DNA of 43,819 nt from a virus: positions 1-43,819 of IMG/VR virus record IMGVR_UViG_3300033149_006413, one strand, 5' to 3'. A program made the position numbers and the translations under genes. Positions 8,887 through 16,671 of the stretch are shown here, in pieces. The notes under the pieces were generated by a model that was given only the letters and a program-made list of their open reading frames with translations, had not been told where the DNA came from and searched no databases. The first letter of the stretch is position 1. Each line of letters starts with the position of its first letter.

Positions 8887-9436
8887 TGCTCAGGAACGCA
8901 GAGTAGTCAGCGTAGAAGTTACCTTTCATATCCTTCTTCCTCTCGACCGTGACGAACGCGATGTCCTTTATCACGTCCCATGGTATCGCGTTCCCCTCGC
9001 TCGCCGTGCCCTCGACGAAGTCCTTTATCCTCACGACGTAGTAGTGATTATCCCCTCGCACGCGCTTGTTGAACACGAGCACGCCGATACCGCCGTTCTG
9101 CTCGACCGTGAGGAGCGAGTGTATCTGGTGCGGCCTGATATACCCGCGCAGGTACACCTTCTTATGCGTGCTACTCTTCACCTCCTCCGCGATGAACCGA
9201 CCCCTGTACAGCGTCCAGAAATCGCTGATTTGTTTCGGTGGCATGACGTGCGTGATAGGGAGCGCGTTACCGCAGTACGCACATTTCTTTATCTCGCGCT
9301 TGCACGTGGGACAGCGCCTGCCGATGTAGTCGCTCACGTCGTAGAACCGCGCGTGCATGAAGGTGTACCGCTTCGCCGCGTATTCTTTACCCCTGTACCA
9401 CTCCCTCTCGCTGACCTTACCCCGACGCGTGCTCAT
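8876..9436 (-). CDS. RecU-like Holliday junction resolvase / PD-(D/E)XK nuclease with zinc ribbon
   Basis: The protein has 186 residues from the ATG at 9436. After a CPTC...CAYC zinc ribbon comes a nuclease-like core: DFWTLYRGRFIAEEVKSS (E-x-K catalytic pair), then a PHQIHSLLTVEQNGGIGVLVF segment. The latter matches the HQ-x-L...GG pattern of RecU-type resolvases. The last codons and stop are supplied by palindrome copy 1. It would act in recombination or in resolving packaging concatemers. It is the last gene of the leftward operon that begins near 17.75 kb. Confidence 0.65.
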   Translation of the reverse strand: MSTRRGKVSEREWYRGKEYAAKRYTFMHARFYDVSDYIGRRCPTCKREIKKCAYCGNALPITHVMPPKQISDFWTLYRGRFIAEEVKSSTHKKVYLRGYIRPHQIHSLLTVEQNGGIGVLVFNKRVRGDNHYYVVRIKDFVEGTASEGNAIPWDVIKDIAFVTVERKKDMKGNFYADYSAFLSRIS

Positions 9437-9621
9437 TCCAATCCCACCGTCCTCCTCACATCGAGCTCGACCTCTATCTCCTGCAACCATCTCATGACAT
9501 CGTTCTGCACGAGATAGTCGGGGTCCTCCCTCATCGCGATGCGTATGACCTCCTGGAATACCTCGAGCTCGTGCGTGTTCATCCTAATCAGCGCCGCTTT
9601 CGGCGTGCTCATCACTTCCAT
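9433..9621 (-). CDS. small helical hypothetical protein
   Basis: This protein has 62 residues and is acidic and helical (VFQEVIRIAMREDPDYLVQNDVMRWLQEIEVEL). Its stop overlaps the start of the RecU-like gene by 4 nt, indicating translational coupling. It is not recognised. An alternative start is ATG 9612. Confidence 0.55.
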   Translation of the reverse strand: MEVMSTPKAALIRMNTHELEVFQEVIRIAMREDPDYLVQNDVMRWLQEIEVELDVRRTVGLE

Positions 9622-9790
9622 ACGTCATCAACTCCATGAGTATACAGAACTTGACCGCCCCCGCGCTCTTCCGCGGATGTGTGAGGACCCAGAGTATATC
9701 GATGAACCCGACCTTGTGCAGTGCCCGCTCCATCAGCTCTGGCAGCACCTGCGCGAATATGACCTGCCTGCACACCGGACACCGCTTCAG
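9584..9790 (-). CDS. small zinc-ribbon protein, start uncertain
   Basis: About 68 residues follow the phosphoesterase stop. The frame carries CPVC near the N-terminus and a helical body (LPELMERALHKVGFIDILWVL). No ATG fits. A CTG at 9790, just after GGAGGTG, or a GTG inside the CPVC codons are the only nearby options. The frame is open further upstream but would then overlap the phosphoesterase by 150 bp. Function unknown. Confidence 0.4.
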   Translation of the reverse strand: MKRCPVCRQVIFAQVLPELMERALHKVGFIDILWVLTHPRKSAGAVKFCILMELMTYGSDEHAESGAD

Positions 9791-10662
9791 CCGAACACCT
9801 CCTTGTACACGTCCTTTATCACCCCGTCCTCGACGAGCATCGTGACCCAGCCCATCTCTGTCGGCCTGAACCCGTACACCTCGCCGTATGACGAGGAGCC
9901 CTCGACATAGTTCGGGAAGAACGCGCCCGATGACGCGTACCATCTATCGTCAATATCGTAGTAGTACTTCTCGTCGTCGATGTATTTCCTGCTCGGTGTG
10001 GGGTACACGGCCTTGAGCTCGCCCTTGTGCGACACGAGCTTGAGTATGTTCGGCTTGCTCGGCGGCACGACACGCATCTTGTGTATGTGGTGCATGACGA
10101 GGAGCTCGCAGTCGTCGCCCGGGAGCCTCCTCAGCTTCTTCTTGACACTCCTGCGCTCGTTCTCCTCCATGATGTAGTCATCGTTCGCGTTCGAGCGCAC
10201 CATCCCCGACCCGTGCCAGTCGAGGACGCGGAGGTCGCCGAGTTGTGCTTTCAGGAGATAAGAAGAATCCTCGTCCTTCCCGTACACCTCCACGCCGAGG
10301 GGTTCGAGTATCAGGCGCTTCGTCACGTCGATAGTGTTCAGCACGCGCCTCTCATGATTACCCTGGATACCCCAGAGTATCCTGTCGGCGACGGGCTCGA
10401 GTATCTCGACGACGCCTCGCGCCTGTTCGCCCACGCGCTCGAGCTTGCCCATGTACTGCCCTACGATATACCTCGGGTCCGATGGCAGCATCGAGTCTAT
10501 CATATCCCCGCCGAGTGCGAGGTAGTAGTGCTTGCTCGCCCGGACCTTACGCACTGCCCTCTTCACGAGCTCCATCGGGAACCCTTTCACCGCGAAGTGC
10601 AGGTCCCCGAAGAACCCGAGTCTGTAGCTCTCCGGCACCGAATCAATCGTCACGTGTTTCAT
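9787..10662 (-). CDS. calcineurin-like metallophosphoesterase
   Basis: The protein has 291 residues with the full set of metal-binding motifs: GDLH (residues 19-22), GGDMID (51-56), GNHE (101-104), DWHGSG and MHHIH. The family includes Mre11/SbcD nucleases and phosphodiesterases. Virus-encoded members are often placed in DNA metabolism, but the substrate cannot be read here. It overlaps the upstream zinc-finger gene by 4 nt. All catalytic residues appear intact. Confidence 0.85.
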   Translation of the reverse strand: MKHVTIDSVPESYRLGFFGDLHFAVKGFPMELVKRAVRKVRASKHYYLALGGDMIDSMLPSDPRYIVGQYMGKLERVGEQARGVVEILEPVADRILWGIQGNHERRVLNTIDVTKRLILEPLGVEVYGKDEDSSYLLKAQLGDLRVLDWHGSGMVRSNANDDYIMEENERRSVKKKLRRLPGDDCELLVMHHIHKMRVVPPSKPNILKLVSHKGELKAVYPTPSRKYIDDEKYYYDIDDRWYASSGAFFPNYVEGSSSYGEVYGFRPTEMGWVTMLVEDGVIKDVYKEVFG

Positions 10663-10931
10663 GAGTTAATCACCTCCCGACATTCGTCACAAACGAGCGG
10701 TCCGCCCGGGGGCATGGGCGCGCCGCACCTGACGCACCTGCTCTCTTCCCTCATACGCTGTCGCCACTTCTTCGCGTACGCCTTACTCTTCTCCCTGCTC
10801 TTCCTGTACGACTCGTCGCCGTAGTGCTTGAGATACCACCGCCTGTGCCGGGCGTTGTCGCCGCACTCTTTCGAGCAGTAGAGTCTCCTCCCTTTCGGCA
10901 GTTTCTTCCCGCACTCACGACACCTCATCAT
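10659..10931 (-). CDS. double zinc-finger basic protein
   Basis: This 90-residue basic protein has a CRECGKK...CSKEC finger at the N-terminus, a Lys/Arg/Tyr-rich linker (HRRWYLKHYGDESYRKSREK) and a CVRCGAP...CDEC finger at the C-terminus. The pattern suits nucleic-acid binding. Tandem ATGs at 10931 and 10928 overlap the stop of the upstream gene. Confidence 0.7.
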   Translation of the reverse strand: MMRCRECGKKLPKGRRLYCSKECGDNARHRRWYLKHYGDESYRKSREKSKAYAKKWRQRMREESRCVRCGAPMPPGGPLVCDECREVINS

Positions 10932-11158
10932 CCCACCCAGCCGCAGTTGTAGCAGTACAGTCCTGACCTCTTCCCGGGTCGCGGGTATCTTCGCACCATC
11001 TTCGGGCAGCCGCATACCTTACATTCCCTGAACCCGCCGTTCTTCAGCGCGAGCTGTCGCTTCGCGTCCGGCGTCAGTTTCCCCCCTACCTTCTCGATGC
11101 TCAGTATGAGGTACCCCGATTTTCGCTCTTTCTTACTCAGCTTCGCGAGTCCGCACAT
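10928..11158 (-). CDS. zinc-ribbon protein
   Basis: This 76-residue protein has a basic N-terminal half and a C-terminal CKVCGC...CYNCGW zinc ribbon. It overlaps the SemiSWEET-like gene upstream by 22 nt and the double-finger gene downstream. Probable nucleic-acid or protein adaptor; no specific function recognised. Confidence 0.65.
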   Translation of the reverse strand: MCGLAKLSKKERKSGYLILSIEKVGGKLTPDAKRQLALKNGGFRECKVCGCPKMVRRYPRPGKRSGLYCYNCGWVG

Positions 11159-11430
11159 GTATGTCGCCTCCTTACGATGTAGATTAGAATAGTAGCATTA
11201 ACTAACAGATTTAGCGCCTGAGCGACGATGAAGGGTGCATCCCTAATATCTATCGCGTGAATGAGATAATGCACCAGCGCGAGATTAAGGAAGGTATATG
11301 TAGCTACGCTTATCCCCTTCACTTCACCGGTGCGCAGTATCTTGAGCAGTTGAGCGGGGCCTACGAGCAGGCCGAGCACGAGCCCGAGCCACCCGCTATA
11401 CTGCACGTAGAGGTGGAATATCCCCAACAT
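11137..11430 (-). CDS. SemiSWEET / PQ-loop-like small membrane transporter
   Basis: This 97-residue protein has three predicted membrane helices. The first contains GPAQLLKILRTGEVKGIS, the PQ-loop signature in which a Pro-Gln (here PAQ) is followed by K-x-x-[RK]-T-x-x-V-x-G-[IL]-S. Helices two (LNLALVHYLIHAID) and three (LNLLVNATILIYIV) follow, the size of a bacterial-type SemiSWEET that dimerises to carry sugars or other small solutes across the membrane. It is embedded in the early operon with overlaps at both ends. Such a gene is unusual for a virus. Confidence 0.7.
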   Translation of the reverse strand: MLGIFHLYVQYSGWLGLVLGLLVGPAQLLKILRTGEVKGISVATYTFLNLALVHYLIHAIDIRDAPFIVAQALNLLVNATILIYIVRRRHTCADSRS

Positions 11431-11734
11431 TCTTCGTACACTCCCTGAGCAGTTTTATGAAATCCGCGGGCACGCTCGCGGGGACACTGACCCGACTCTC
11501 GCACCTTTCGCAGAGGTGTGAGGAGCTCATCAGCGTCATGTCGGCGCCGCAGTACGGGCAGTACTCGTGCGTCGCGTATTGTAACAGTTTCTCGCGGTCC
11601 ATCGTATCATACTTTATGATATTCATTATATTTATCGCTTGCCTATGCGATATCCACGTGGGCTTGACCATCTTCTTTTTCACGCGGAGGCCGTAGCAGT
11701 CCACTTCATCCACGCCCCTGAACCAGTACTTCAT
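11396..11734 (-). CDS. zinc-ribbon hypothetical protein
   Basis: The protein has 112 residues from ATG 11734, which overlaps the upstream stop. A basic N-terminal half (LRVKKKMVKPTWISHRQA) is followed by CPYCGAD...CERCES and an acidic tail. The layout suggests DNA or RNA contact through the N-terminus. Not recognised further. Confidence 0.6.
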   Translation of the reverse strand: MKYWFRGVDEVDCYGLRVKKKMVKPTWISHRQAINIMNIIKYDTMDREKLLQYATHEYCPYCGADMTLMSSSHLCERCESRVSVPASVPADFIKLLRECTKNVGDIPPLRAV

Positions 11735-12060
11735 AGCACCATCGCCTCCTGTAGTATCTCCCCGCACTCGACACAGCGATAGCACTCATCGACATCCCCC
11801 GCCGCGTCGAGGTACGTAGATTTCTTGAACTCCCTGGCGCCGCACTTCGCGCACACCCTCTTCCTCTTCCTCGCCTCCAGCTCTACCATACTCGTCACGA
11901 GGTCGGAGAGGAATACGGGGCCGAAGTACGTGTCCTCCTTCGGCGCGAACTCGAAGCAGCCCCAGTCCTCGTTCCAGCACACGCGCCCTACGAGGGTGGT
12001 GCCACTGAACACCACGTACTCGTCCAGCCCGTGTCGTATGAAGTTCGGTCTATATGTCAT
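11731..12060 (-). CDS. zinc-ribbon hypothetical protein
   Basis: The protein has 109 residues from ATG 12060 with GGAGGTGAC upstream. The N-terminal half is beta-rich (EYVVFSGTTLVGRVCWNEDW). The C-terminal half holds CAKCGA...CVECGE. It is one of a long run of small zinc-binding genes in this operon. Confidence 0.6.
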   Translation of the reverse strand: MTYRPNFIRHGLDEYVVFSGTTLVGRVCWNEDWGCFEFAPKEDTYFGPVFLSDLVTSMVELEARKRKRVCAKCGAREFKKSTYLDAAGDVDECYRCVECGEILQEAMVL

Positions 12061-12067
12061 GTGTGTG

Positions 12068-12388
12068 TCACCTCCCGTGCAACATGTTATCGCTATACCT
12101 GCTTTTTGCACGTATTTCGCCGAGGCATGCGGCGCATACCCAGCCCAACCCTTCATGCTCGTACCTCGTGAGCCTGCCGCAGAACATGCACCTCTCCACT
12201 CTCTCGGGCTCCCCGACTAACCTCTTCGTTTCGACGCGACCATCGGCGTCGCGAGTGTGCATGTCCACCGTGAGCCACACGTCTAACCCGAACTCGTCCA
12301 GAATCTCGTCCAGTGCTCTCTCGACCCTCTCCGCGAGTCGCAGGTCCTCGCGCATGTTCTCGTAGTACGGATAGTCATAATCCTCCAT
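12068..12388 (-). CDS. zinc-ribbon hypothetical protein
   Basis: The protein has 106 residues from ATG 12388, after GGAGGTGTGAGCGGG. It is acidic and helical at the N-terminus (LAERVERALDEILDEFGLDV) with CMFCGR...CAACLG near the C-terminus. Function unknown. Confidence 0.6.
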   Translation of the reverse strand: MEDYDYPYYENMREDLRLAERVERALDEILDEFGLDVWLTVDMHTRDADGRVETKRLVGEPERVERCMFCGRLTRYEHEGLGWVCAACLGEIRAKSRYSDNMLHGR

Positions 12389-12393
12389 CCCGC

Positions 12394-12969
12394 TCACACC
12401 TCCTTCAGCGCCGTCCATCTCCTCCCCACATACACTTTCTTCTCTCTATGCTCTACACAATCTTCCAACCCGACCGCCACAATATCCCTCAGGATACCCT
12501 TCACAACCCTGGCACCTTTCTGCTTTCTCCACTCGGACAGCTCTGGCGCCTCCGCGTATCGGTGGAATCCCCAGGGATACTTAACGAACATATCCCAGTT
12601 CTTCGGCTCCTCCGCTTTCACCTCTTTCCCGACGGGGCATGGGAAGTTGCGTATGACTGTCCTGTACACGGGCTTACTCTTCACGTCCAGCCTTATCAGG
12701 CGTCGGGACCAGTAATAGATTTTCTTATCCGTCGGAGCGAGCTCGTCATGTAAGCCATCCCCATCATCGCGCTCTATCAGATGCCACTCACCATCCGAGA
12801 GCATACCATTCTTCAGCTTCACGACCCTACCAGTGATATGCGTATCCGGGTCCAGTACCCAGTCGCCTTCCCTCACCCGCTTAGCATACGGCCCATACTC
12901 CACGTAAGCCACCATGTAACATTCTACTTCCTTCGGGAGCGGCTCGTCCAGCACTTCATCAAGACACAT
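12394..12969 (-). CDS. hypothetical protein
   Basis: This 191-residue protein is not recognised. A beta-rich centre (GDWVLDPDTHITGRVVKLKNG) resembles an SH3/KOW-like or YopX-like fold, and the C-terminus is basic (REKKVYVGRRW). The coding region is slightly richer in A+T than the genes to its left. It ends 5 bp before the next gene. Confidence 0.6.
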   Translation of the reverse strand: MCLDEVLDEPLPKEVECYMVAYVEYGPYAKRVREGDWVLDPDTHITGRVVKLKNGMLSDGEWHLIERDDGDGLHDELAPTDKKIYYWSRRLIRLDVKSKPVYRTVIRNFPCPVGKEVKAEEPKNWDMFVKYPWGFHRYAEAPELSEWRKQKGARVVKGILRDIVAVGLEDCVEHREKKVYVGRRWTALKEV

Positions 12970-12972
12970 CGT

Positions 12973-13110
12973 TCACACCTCCCCATCATGAATAAGTTCT
13001 TCCAATTCTCCATACCACATCTCAACATCGGCATCGTCATAGGGGATATCGTTGTCATCACACCAGTCCCGAAATATTCTGATTATCTTATCCAATACAA
13101 TGGATGTCAT
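12973..13110 (-). CDS. small acidic hypothetical protein
   Basis: This 45-residue protein starts at ATG 13110 after AGGAGGAGGAATTGATGA and begins MTSIVLDKIIRIF. It is acidic (DDNDIPYDDADVEMW). It fills the gap between two longer genes with a stop only 3 bp from the next start, and the strong RBS supports reality. Confidence 0.5.
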   Translation of the reverse strand: MTSIVLDKIIRIFRDWCDDNDIPYDDADVEMWYGELEELIHDGEV

Positions 13111-13113
13111 TCA

Positions 13114-13494
13114 TCAATTCCTCCTCCTCAATCTACATATCTGTTGCGTGAGCCTCCTCGGCAGTACTATCACGTCGAATTCATCGACGTCGGGATTGTC
13201 GAATACGGGATAAACACAATGCTTCTCCGTGCATGTATCGACAATCTTGACAGCCCCTTTTACCTCTCCACGTTCTATCCAAACCGCGATATCTCCCACC
13301 CTCCACTTATCGGTCTTTTCATCCTTGAACTTGTATAGATATATTTTATACGGCTTTTGCTTCTCGCACTTCTCCGCTTCCTTCTTTGTTGACCATTCCC
13401 TACCACAGATATCGCATACATACATATACGCTTTTCTCGTGGCCCGAACCACTTCGGTTACTTCTCTCAACTTCTTTTTCACCATCTCGCTCAC
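13114..13494 (-). CDS. zinc-finger hypothetical protein
   Basis: This 126-residue protein has a finger-like CDICGREWSTKKEAEKCEK, a beta-rich middle (WRVGDIAVWIERGEVKG) and a basic end. Its first residues, MSEMVKKKLRE, nearly repeat those of the upstream methyltransferase (MSEMARKKLRE), and the DNA around both starts is alike. This suggests a short duplication or recombination at the gene start. Confidence 0.6.
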   Translation of the reverse strand: MSEMVKKKLREVTEVVRATRKAYMYVCDICGREWSTKKEAEKCEKQKPYKIYLYKFKDEKTDKWRVGDIAVWIERGEVKGAVKIVDTCTEKHCVYPVFDNPDVDEFDVIVLPRRLTQQICRLRRRN

Positions 13495-13530
13495 TTCCTC
13501 CTGGACAGTACTTCATCCTTGAAATTCACT

Positions 13531-14208
13531 TTAAAACCACCTTTCTATCTCTGGTATCTTTTCCATCATTCGTTTCTGGATAATGGGTTCGTAATCGGGA
13601 TTAATCTCGAACCCTAATCCTATCCTTCCAGTCTCACGACAGGCCCGAAGTGTAGTTCCACTACCAAGGAAAGGGTCAAGAACAATATCACCCGGCCTGG
13701 TGTATTTTTCGAGTATCCATTTAAATAATGCTAATGGTTTTTGAGTTGGGTGGACCTTGCCGCCATCCATATTCATTGGTCTCATTCTAAAGATTCTCGC
13801 CACTTGCAGATAAGATGTCCAAGCCATTTCACAATCTGCAAAATCACGACCATCATTTAATTTGTCCCATATTAGAAAACATTTTGTTGGCGGTAATTCA
13901 TAATAATTCCCACCCCATATAATCTGATTTTTTCCAACCCTGAAACATTCTGTTAAATCAACAGTTTTTTTATCCCATTCTGCTTGCATCTCTTTCTCTT
14001 TACAAAGACGGTGTGATTTACCTATTTTAATGCCATAGGGCGGGTCTGTAAGAACTAAATCAACACACTTGTCCGGTAGTTCCTTCATCCCTTCCAAACA
14101 GTCCATAATAGCATAAGGCTTCGGATGTGGCCACCAGTCAGGGAGACCCATATTCATTTTAAAGTCCGCTTCACCTTCTCTCAATTTTTTTCTCGCCATC
14201 TCGCTCAC
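13531..14208 (-). CDS. DNA methyltransferase, beta class (DPPY)
   Basis: The protein has 225 residues. Motif IV DPPYG (residues 55-59) precedes motif I DPFLGSGTT (178-186), the order of beta-class amino-methyltransferases that make N6-methyladenine or N4-methylcytosine. The region between carries the target-recognition part. No restriction endonuclease lies beside it, so it more likely protects viral DNA from host restriction or marks DNA. Its codons are much richer in A/T than its neighbours, a sign of recent acquisition. Confidence 0.85.
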   Translation of the reverse strand: MSEMARKKLREGEADFKMNMGLPDWWPHPKPYAIMDCLEGMKELPDKCVDLVLTDPPYGIKIGKSHRLCKEKEMQAEWDKKTVDLTECFRVGKNQIIWGGNYYELPPTKCFLIWDKLNDGRDFADCEMAWTSYLQVARIFRMRPMNMDGGKVHPTQKPLALFKWILEKYTRPGDIVLDPFLGSGTTLRACRETGRIGLGFEINPDYEPIIQKRMMEKIPEIERWF

Positions 14209-14363
14209 TCCTCCATCATGTGATGATATTCTTCACAATGTAGCGCCTCCATCACCGTCTTGAACGGGTAATGACACTGCCATATACCGAGGGTTTCGCT
14301 ATACTTTCTATACTTACACTTCTCCGGACAATCCTTTATCGGTCCTTCGTCAACAAGCATCAT
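14205..14363 (-). CDS. small Cys-rich protein
   Basis: The protein has 52 residues from ATG 14363, overlapping the stop of the upstream gene and the start of the methyltransferase. Cys and His are spaced CPEKC...CHYP...HCEEYHH, consistent with one metal site. The frame is open upstream, but that part shadows the neighbouring gene. Confidence 0.5.
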   Translation of the reverse strand: MMLVDEGPIKDCPEKCKYRKYSETLGIWQCHYPFKTVMEALHCEEYHHMMEE

Positions 14364-14563
14364 CGCTTCTCCCTCCCGTGCTTGTAGCCGTGCTCGAACG
14401 CTTCGACGTATATCTTCCGGAGCAGGTCGAACAACCAATCCGCGTGTTGCTCCGCGAGCTTCCTTCCCGTCATATCGATACCGGTACCTCCACACAGCAG
14501 ACATGTGGTGTAAGTACCGTCGGCATTTATTACTCCGTCACCTTCACACAGTTCACACTTCAT
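14360..14563 (-). CDS. DnaJ-type zinc-finger small protein
   Basis: The protein has 67 residues. CELCEGDG and CLLCGGTG form two CxxCxGxG-like motifs as in DnaJ zinc fingers, followed by a basic helix (LLRKIYVEAFEHGYKHGREKR). Possibly an adaptor protein. GGTTAGAATATG precedes the start with no strong RBS. Confidence 0.6.
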   Translation of the reverse strand: MKCELCEGDGVINADGTYTTCLLCGGTGIDMTGRKLAEQHADWLFDLLRKIYVEAFEHGYKHGREKR

Positions 14564-14575
14564 ATTCTAACCACC

Positions 14576-14965
14576 TCATCCCTTCGTCCACGTTTCCCCC
14601 TTCTCTCTCTCCCTGAAATATTCCAGCGCGTTCTTTATATCCTCGTCCGGTGAACCTTCATTGAACGCGTGGAAATAGTCCCATCCGAAGACATTTTCAT
14701 CGCCATACGTCAGGCCACCATTCACATCCGGTCTCAAATCACTATAGTCCTTACCAATATCTGGATGACCTGACGGCAATGACACATACGCCAGATTGTA
14801 TTCTCTTTCACCTTCCGACAGGTCGGTCAACCACGAAATCATCGTCAAAACCTCCGGTAGTTGCATTCCTTTCGCCTTGAATGAGGCATACCCATCTCCC
14901 TCATCTTTCCACTCACTATCAGGCCATCTCTCCGACAGTTTCTTCATCGCCCTTGTCATCTTCAT
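14576..14965 (-). CDS. hypothetical protein
   Basis: This 129-residue protein has a helical start (MTRAMKKLSERWPDSEW) and an acidic, aromatic body. It is not recognised. It overlaps the zinc-ribbon gene upstream by 47 nt. ATG 14959 is an alternative start. Confidence 0.55.
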   Translation of the reverse strand: MKMTRAMKKLSERWPDSEWKDEGDGYASFKAKGMQLPEVLTMISWLTDLSEGEREYNLAYVSLPSGHPDIGKDYSDLRPDVNGGLTYGDENVFGWDYFHAFNEGSPDEDIKNALEYFREREKGETWTKG

Positions 14966-15164
14966 CCGTATGCACCTCCCTGTCTACTTCGGTGGTCAGG
15001 AATGAGAGCACGCAATAGTCCGGCACGTCCGGCCACGGCCCGTGGATGAACTGTTTCATGCTCACACCGTTCCTGTTCTCGATACAGTGCTTGCACATCA
15101 CCCGTCGTGGCCCGGCCTGGAAGAACTCGCCTGTTATCTCGCGCTTGCACACGACACACTTCAT
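14919..15164 (-). CDS. zinc-ribbon protein
   Basis: The protein has 81 residues. CVVCKREITGEFF...CKHCIE forms a LIM/zinc-ribbon-like start, and the C-terminus is very acidic (DEDDKGDEE). The ATG overlaps the stop of the upstream membrane protein gene. Confidence 0.6.
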   Translation of the reverse strand: MKCVVCKREITGEFFQAGPRRVMCKHCIENRNGVSMKQFIHGPWPDVPDYCVLSFLTTEVDREVHTDEDDKGDEETVGEMA

Positions 15165-15340
15165 TCATCATCCCCCCACTCGATTAGCGGGACAACGAAC
15201 TCGAGCACGAGCAGCCCGGCGAATATGAAGAACCACGCGTATGACGCGCCCTCCATCACTGTCAGCACGATGAACGAGCTCGTCACCATCACGTCCACGA
15301 TGAAGAGCATGGCGAGTACGGCCCTGAGCGTCTCATTCAT
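15161..15340 (-). CDS. small two-helix membrane protein
   Basis: The protein has 59 residues and starts at ATG 15340. Two hydrophobic segments are evident: AVLAMLFIVDVMV extending into SSFIVLTVM, and SYAWFFIFAGLLVLEFVV. The C-terminus is acidic. The stop overlaps the next start and the start overlaps the ASCH gene stop, as in the rest of the operon. Function unknown; membrane insertion is inferred from composition. Confidence 0.6.
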   Translation of the reverse strand: MNETLRAVLAMLFIVDVMVTSSFIVLTVMEGASYAWFFIFAGLLVLEFVVPLIEWGDDE

Positions 15341-15717
15341 CCCTCTTCACCACCCCGAACATCCACCGGCCCGTCCAGCCACGCGAACTTTATGAGCGCG
15401 ACACGGTCTAAGCTCTCGAGCTTGCCACCGTTCAGCCTCTCCAGCTCTGCGAGGTACTCCTCCAGCGTGTCGAACCCGTCCAGTTTCGCATCCTCCTCCG
15501 TGAGCGCACAGACATGCTTGACTACGAGTGATGTGCACTTCGCCTCGCCCATTTTCTTCCCTCCGTTCCGAGGGTTGTGCCAGTACATCTGTAGCTTCAG
15601 CATCTTCTTCCAGTTATGTATCGCCCAGTCCCACCACCTGCGCCAGTTCAGCCGCGTAGTCTGGAGCTTCTCCCCCGACAGCAGTTTATCGTATAGTACC
15701 GAAAATGTTAGTAGCAT
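15337..15717 (-). CDS. ASCH (PUA-like) domain protein
   Basis: The 126-residue protein matches the ASCH layout: LLTFSVLYDKLLSGEKLQTTR at the start (G-x-K-x-x-T-x-R), a central strand SLVVKHVCALTEEDAKLDGF and the DGFDTLEEYL helix. ASCH domains are PUA-like RNA- or nucleotide-binding folds common in archaea and their viruses. A role in RNA or modified-nucleoside handling is inferred only. Confidence 0.75.
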   Translation of the reverse strand: MLLTFSVLYDKLLSGEKLQTTRLNWRRWWDWAIHNWKKMLKLQMYWHNPRNGGKKMGEAKCTSLVVKHVCALTEEDAKLDGFDTLEEYLAELERLNGGKLESLDRVALIKFAWLDGPVDVRGGEEG

Positions 15718-15723
15718 CGCGCA

Positions 15724-16044
15724 TCACCCCGCATGTAGGAACAGGAGCGACTTGAGCTTCGGCCAGCCGTATCTCTTGGGCACGTGCTCGTCATCCAGTG
15801 GTGAGCCTACCCTGATGAACCCGAGCTTATTATCGAGCTTGAGCCTGCACACCGCGATACCGACGAGCGGGTCGAATACGTCACTGACTGAGCACTTCAC
15901 CCGGGCGGTCATACGTCTATCGCGCGTCCTCGCAATACCGGACACGCGCCTCCTCTTTTTATCGACGTAGAATCGGTACTTGATATACTTCGTTTCCACG
16001 TCTATGATTGGTGGTATATGATATAGCTCCATTCGCATCACCAT
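15724..16044 (-). CDS. basic hypothetical protein
   Basis: This 106-residue, strongly basic and beta-rich protein (YIKYRFYVDKKRRRVSGIA; MTARVKCSVSD) is not recognised. The start at 16044 follows GAGGTGATGTGA. Nucleic-acid binding is plausible from charge alone. Confidence 0.55.
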   Translation of the reverse strand: MVMRMELYHIPPIIDVETKYIKYRFYVDKKRRRVSGIARTRDRRMTARVKCSVSDVFDPLVGIAVCRLKLDNKLGFIRVGSPLDDEHVPKRYGWPKLKSLLFLHAG

Positions 16045-16056
16045 TCACATCACCTC

Positions 16057-16149
16057 TCACACCACGCATGTCAGGCAGTACCCGCATCTCGGGCATCGCC
16101 TCGTGTCATCGTTCACTACCTCGCCACAGTACGGACATTCCTGCATCAT
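16057..16149 (-). CDS. 30-residue zinc ribbon
   Basis: The product MMQECPYCGEVVNDDTRR continues with CPRCGYCLTC, giving two CxxC pairs typical of a free-standing zinc ribbon. The start overlaps the upstream stop and GGAGGTGATGA lies just upstream. It is very short, but the Cys spacing and RBS support it. Confidence 0.6.
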   Translation of the reverse strand: MMQECPYCGEVVNDDTRRCPRCGYCLTCVV

Positions 16150-16532
16150 TCATCACCTCCGTCGTCGTCTGAACATGCACGCATCACCTTCCGCAAGTAA
16201 TTCAGGAACTTTCGCGCGAGTCCCTTGCTGTTCTCCGCGTGGTAGAACACGTAGTCCTCCCAGTCGTAGTACGGTGTCTCCTCGCACGCGGCCCTACGCT
16301 TTATCCCCTCGTATATAGCAATCGGGCACTTCACACAATCGTCTGCGAAGAACCTCGCGCAGAGCGGGCAGCCGAAGAAAATCCTCACATCCTCGATATC
16401 CTCTACACCGACCACCTCCGCCGCGTGAGTCTTTATATCGCGCATGTTCCCTGTCACGTCATGCTTCGTGAGGTACTCCCACAGGCGTAGCGTCTCCTCC
16501 ATCGCCGTCCTCTGCTCCTCATTCATCTTCAT
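16146..16532 (-). CDS. Cys-containing helical hypothetical protein
   Basis: The protein has 128 residues. A helical N-terminus (EETLRLWEYLTKHD) is followed by CPLCARFFADDCVKCP, a compact four-Cys site, and an acidic end. Not recognised. It overlaps genes at both ends. Confidence 0.6.
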   Translation of the reverse strand: MKMNEEQRTAMEETLRLWEYLTKHDVTGNMRDIKTHAAEVVGVEDIEDVRIFFGCPLCARFFADDCVKCPIAIYEGIKRRAACEETPYYDWEDYVFYHAENSKGLARKFLNYLRKVMRACSDDDGGDE

Positions 16533-16671
16533 CGTCGGCCCTCCTCAGCATTTCAATCACTTTACCCACGTGTTCCGCGCAGCCGAGTATCGCGACGTTC
16601 GCCCTGTCAATCCTGACGTAGCACACGGGCCCGCCGTTCCTTATCACACGTTCGCACTTTTCACAGCTCAT
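16519..16671 (-). CDS. small zinc-binding protein
   Basis: The protein has 50 residues from ATG 16671. It has CEKCERVI, a second Cys pair (CYVR and GCAEH) and an acidic tail. It fits the gap between its neighbours with overlaps on both sides. One metal site is likely; function unknown. Confidence 0.55.
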   Translation of the reverse strand: MSCEKCERVIRNGGPVCYVRIDRANVAILGCAEHVGKVIEMLRRADDEDE

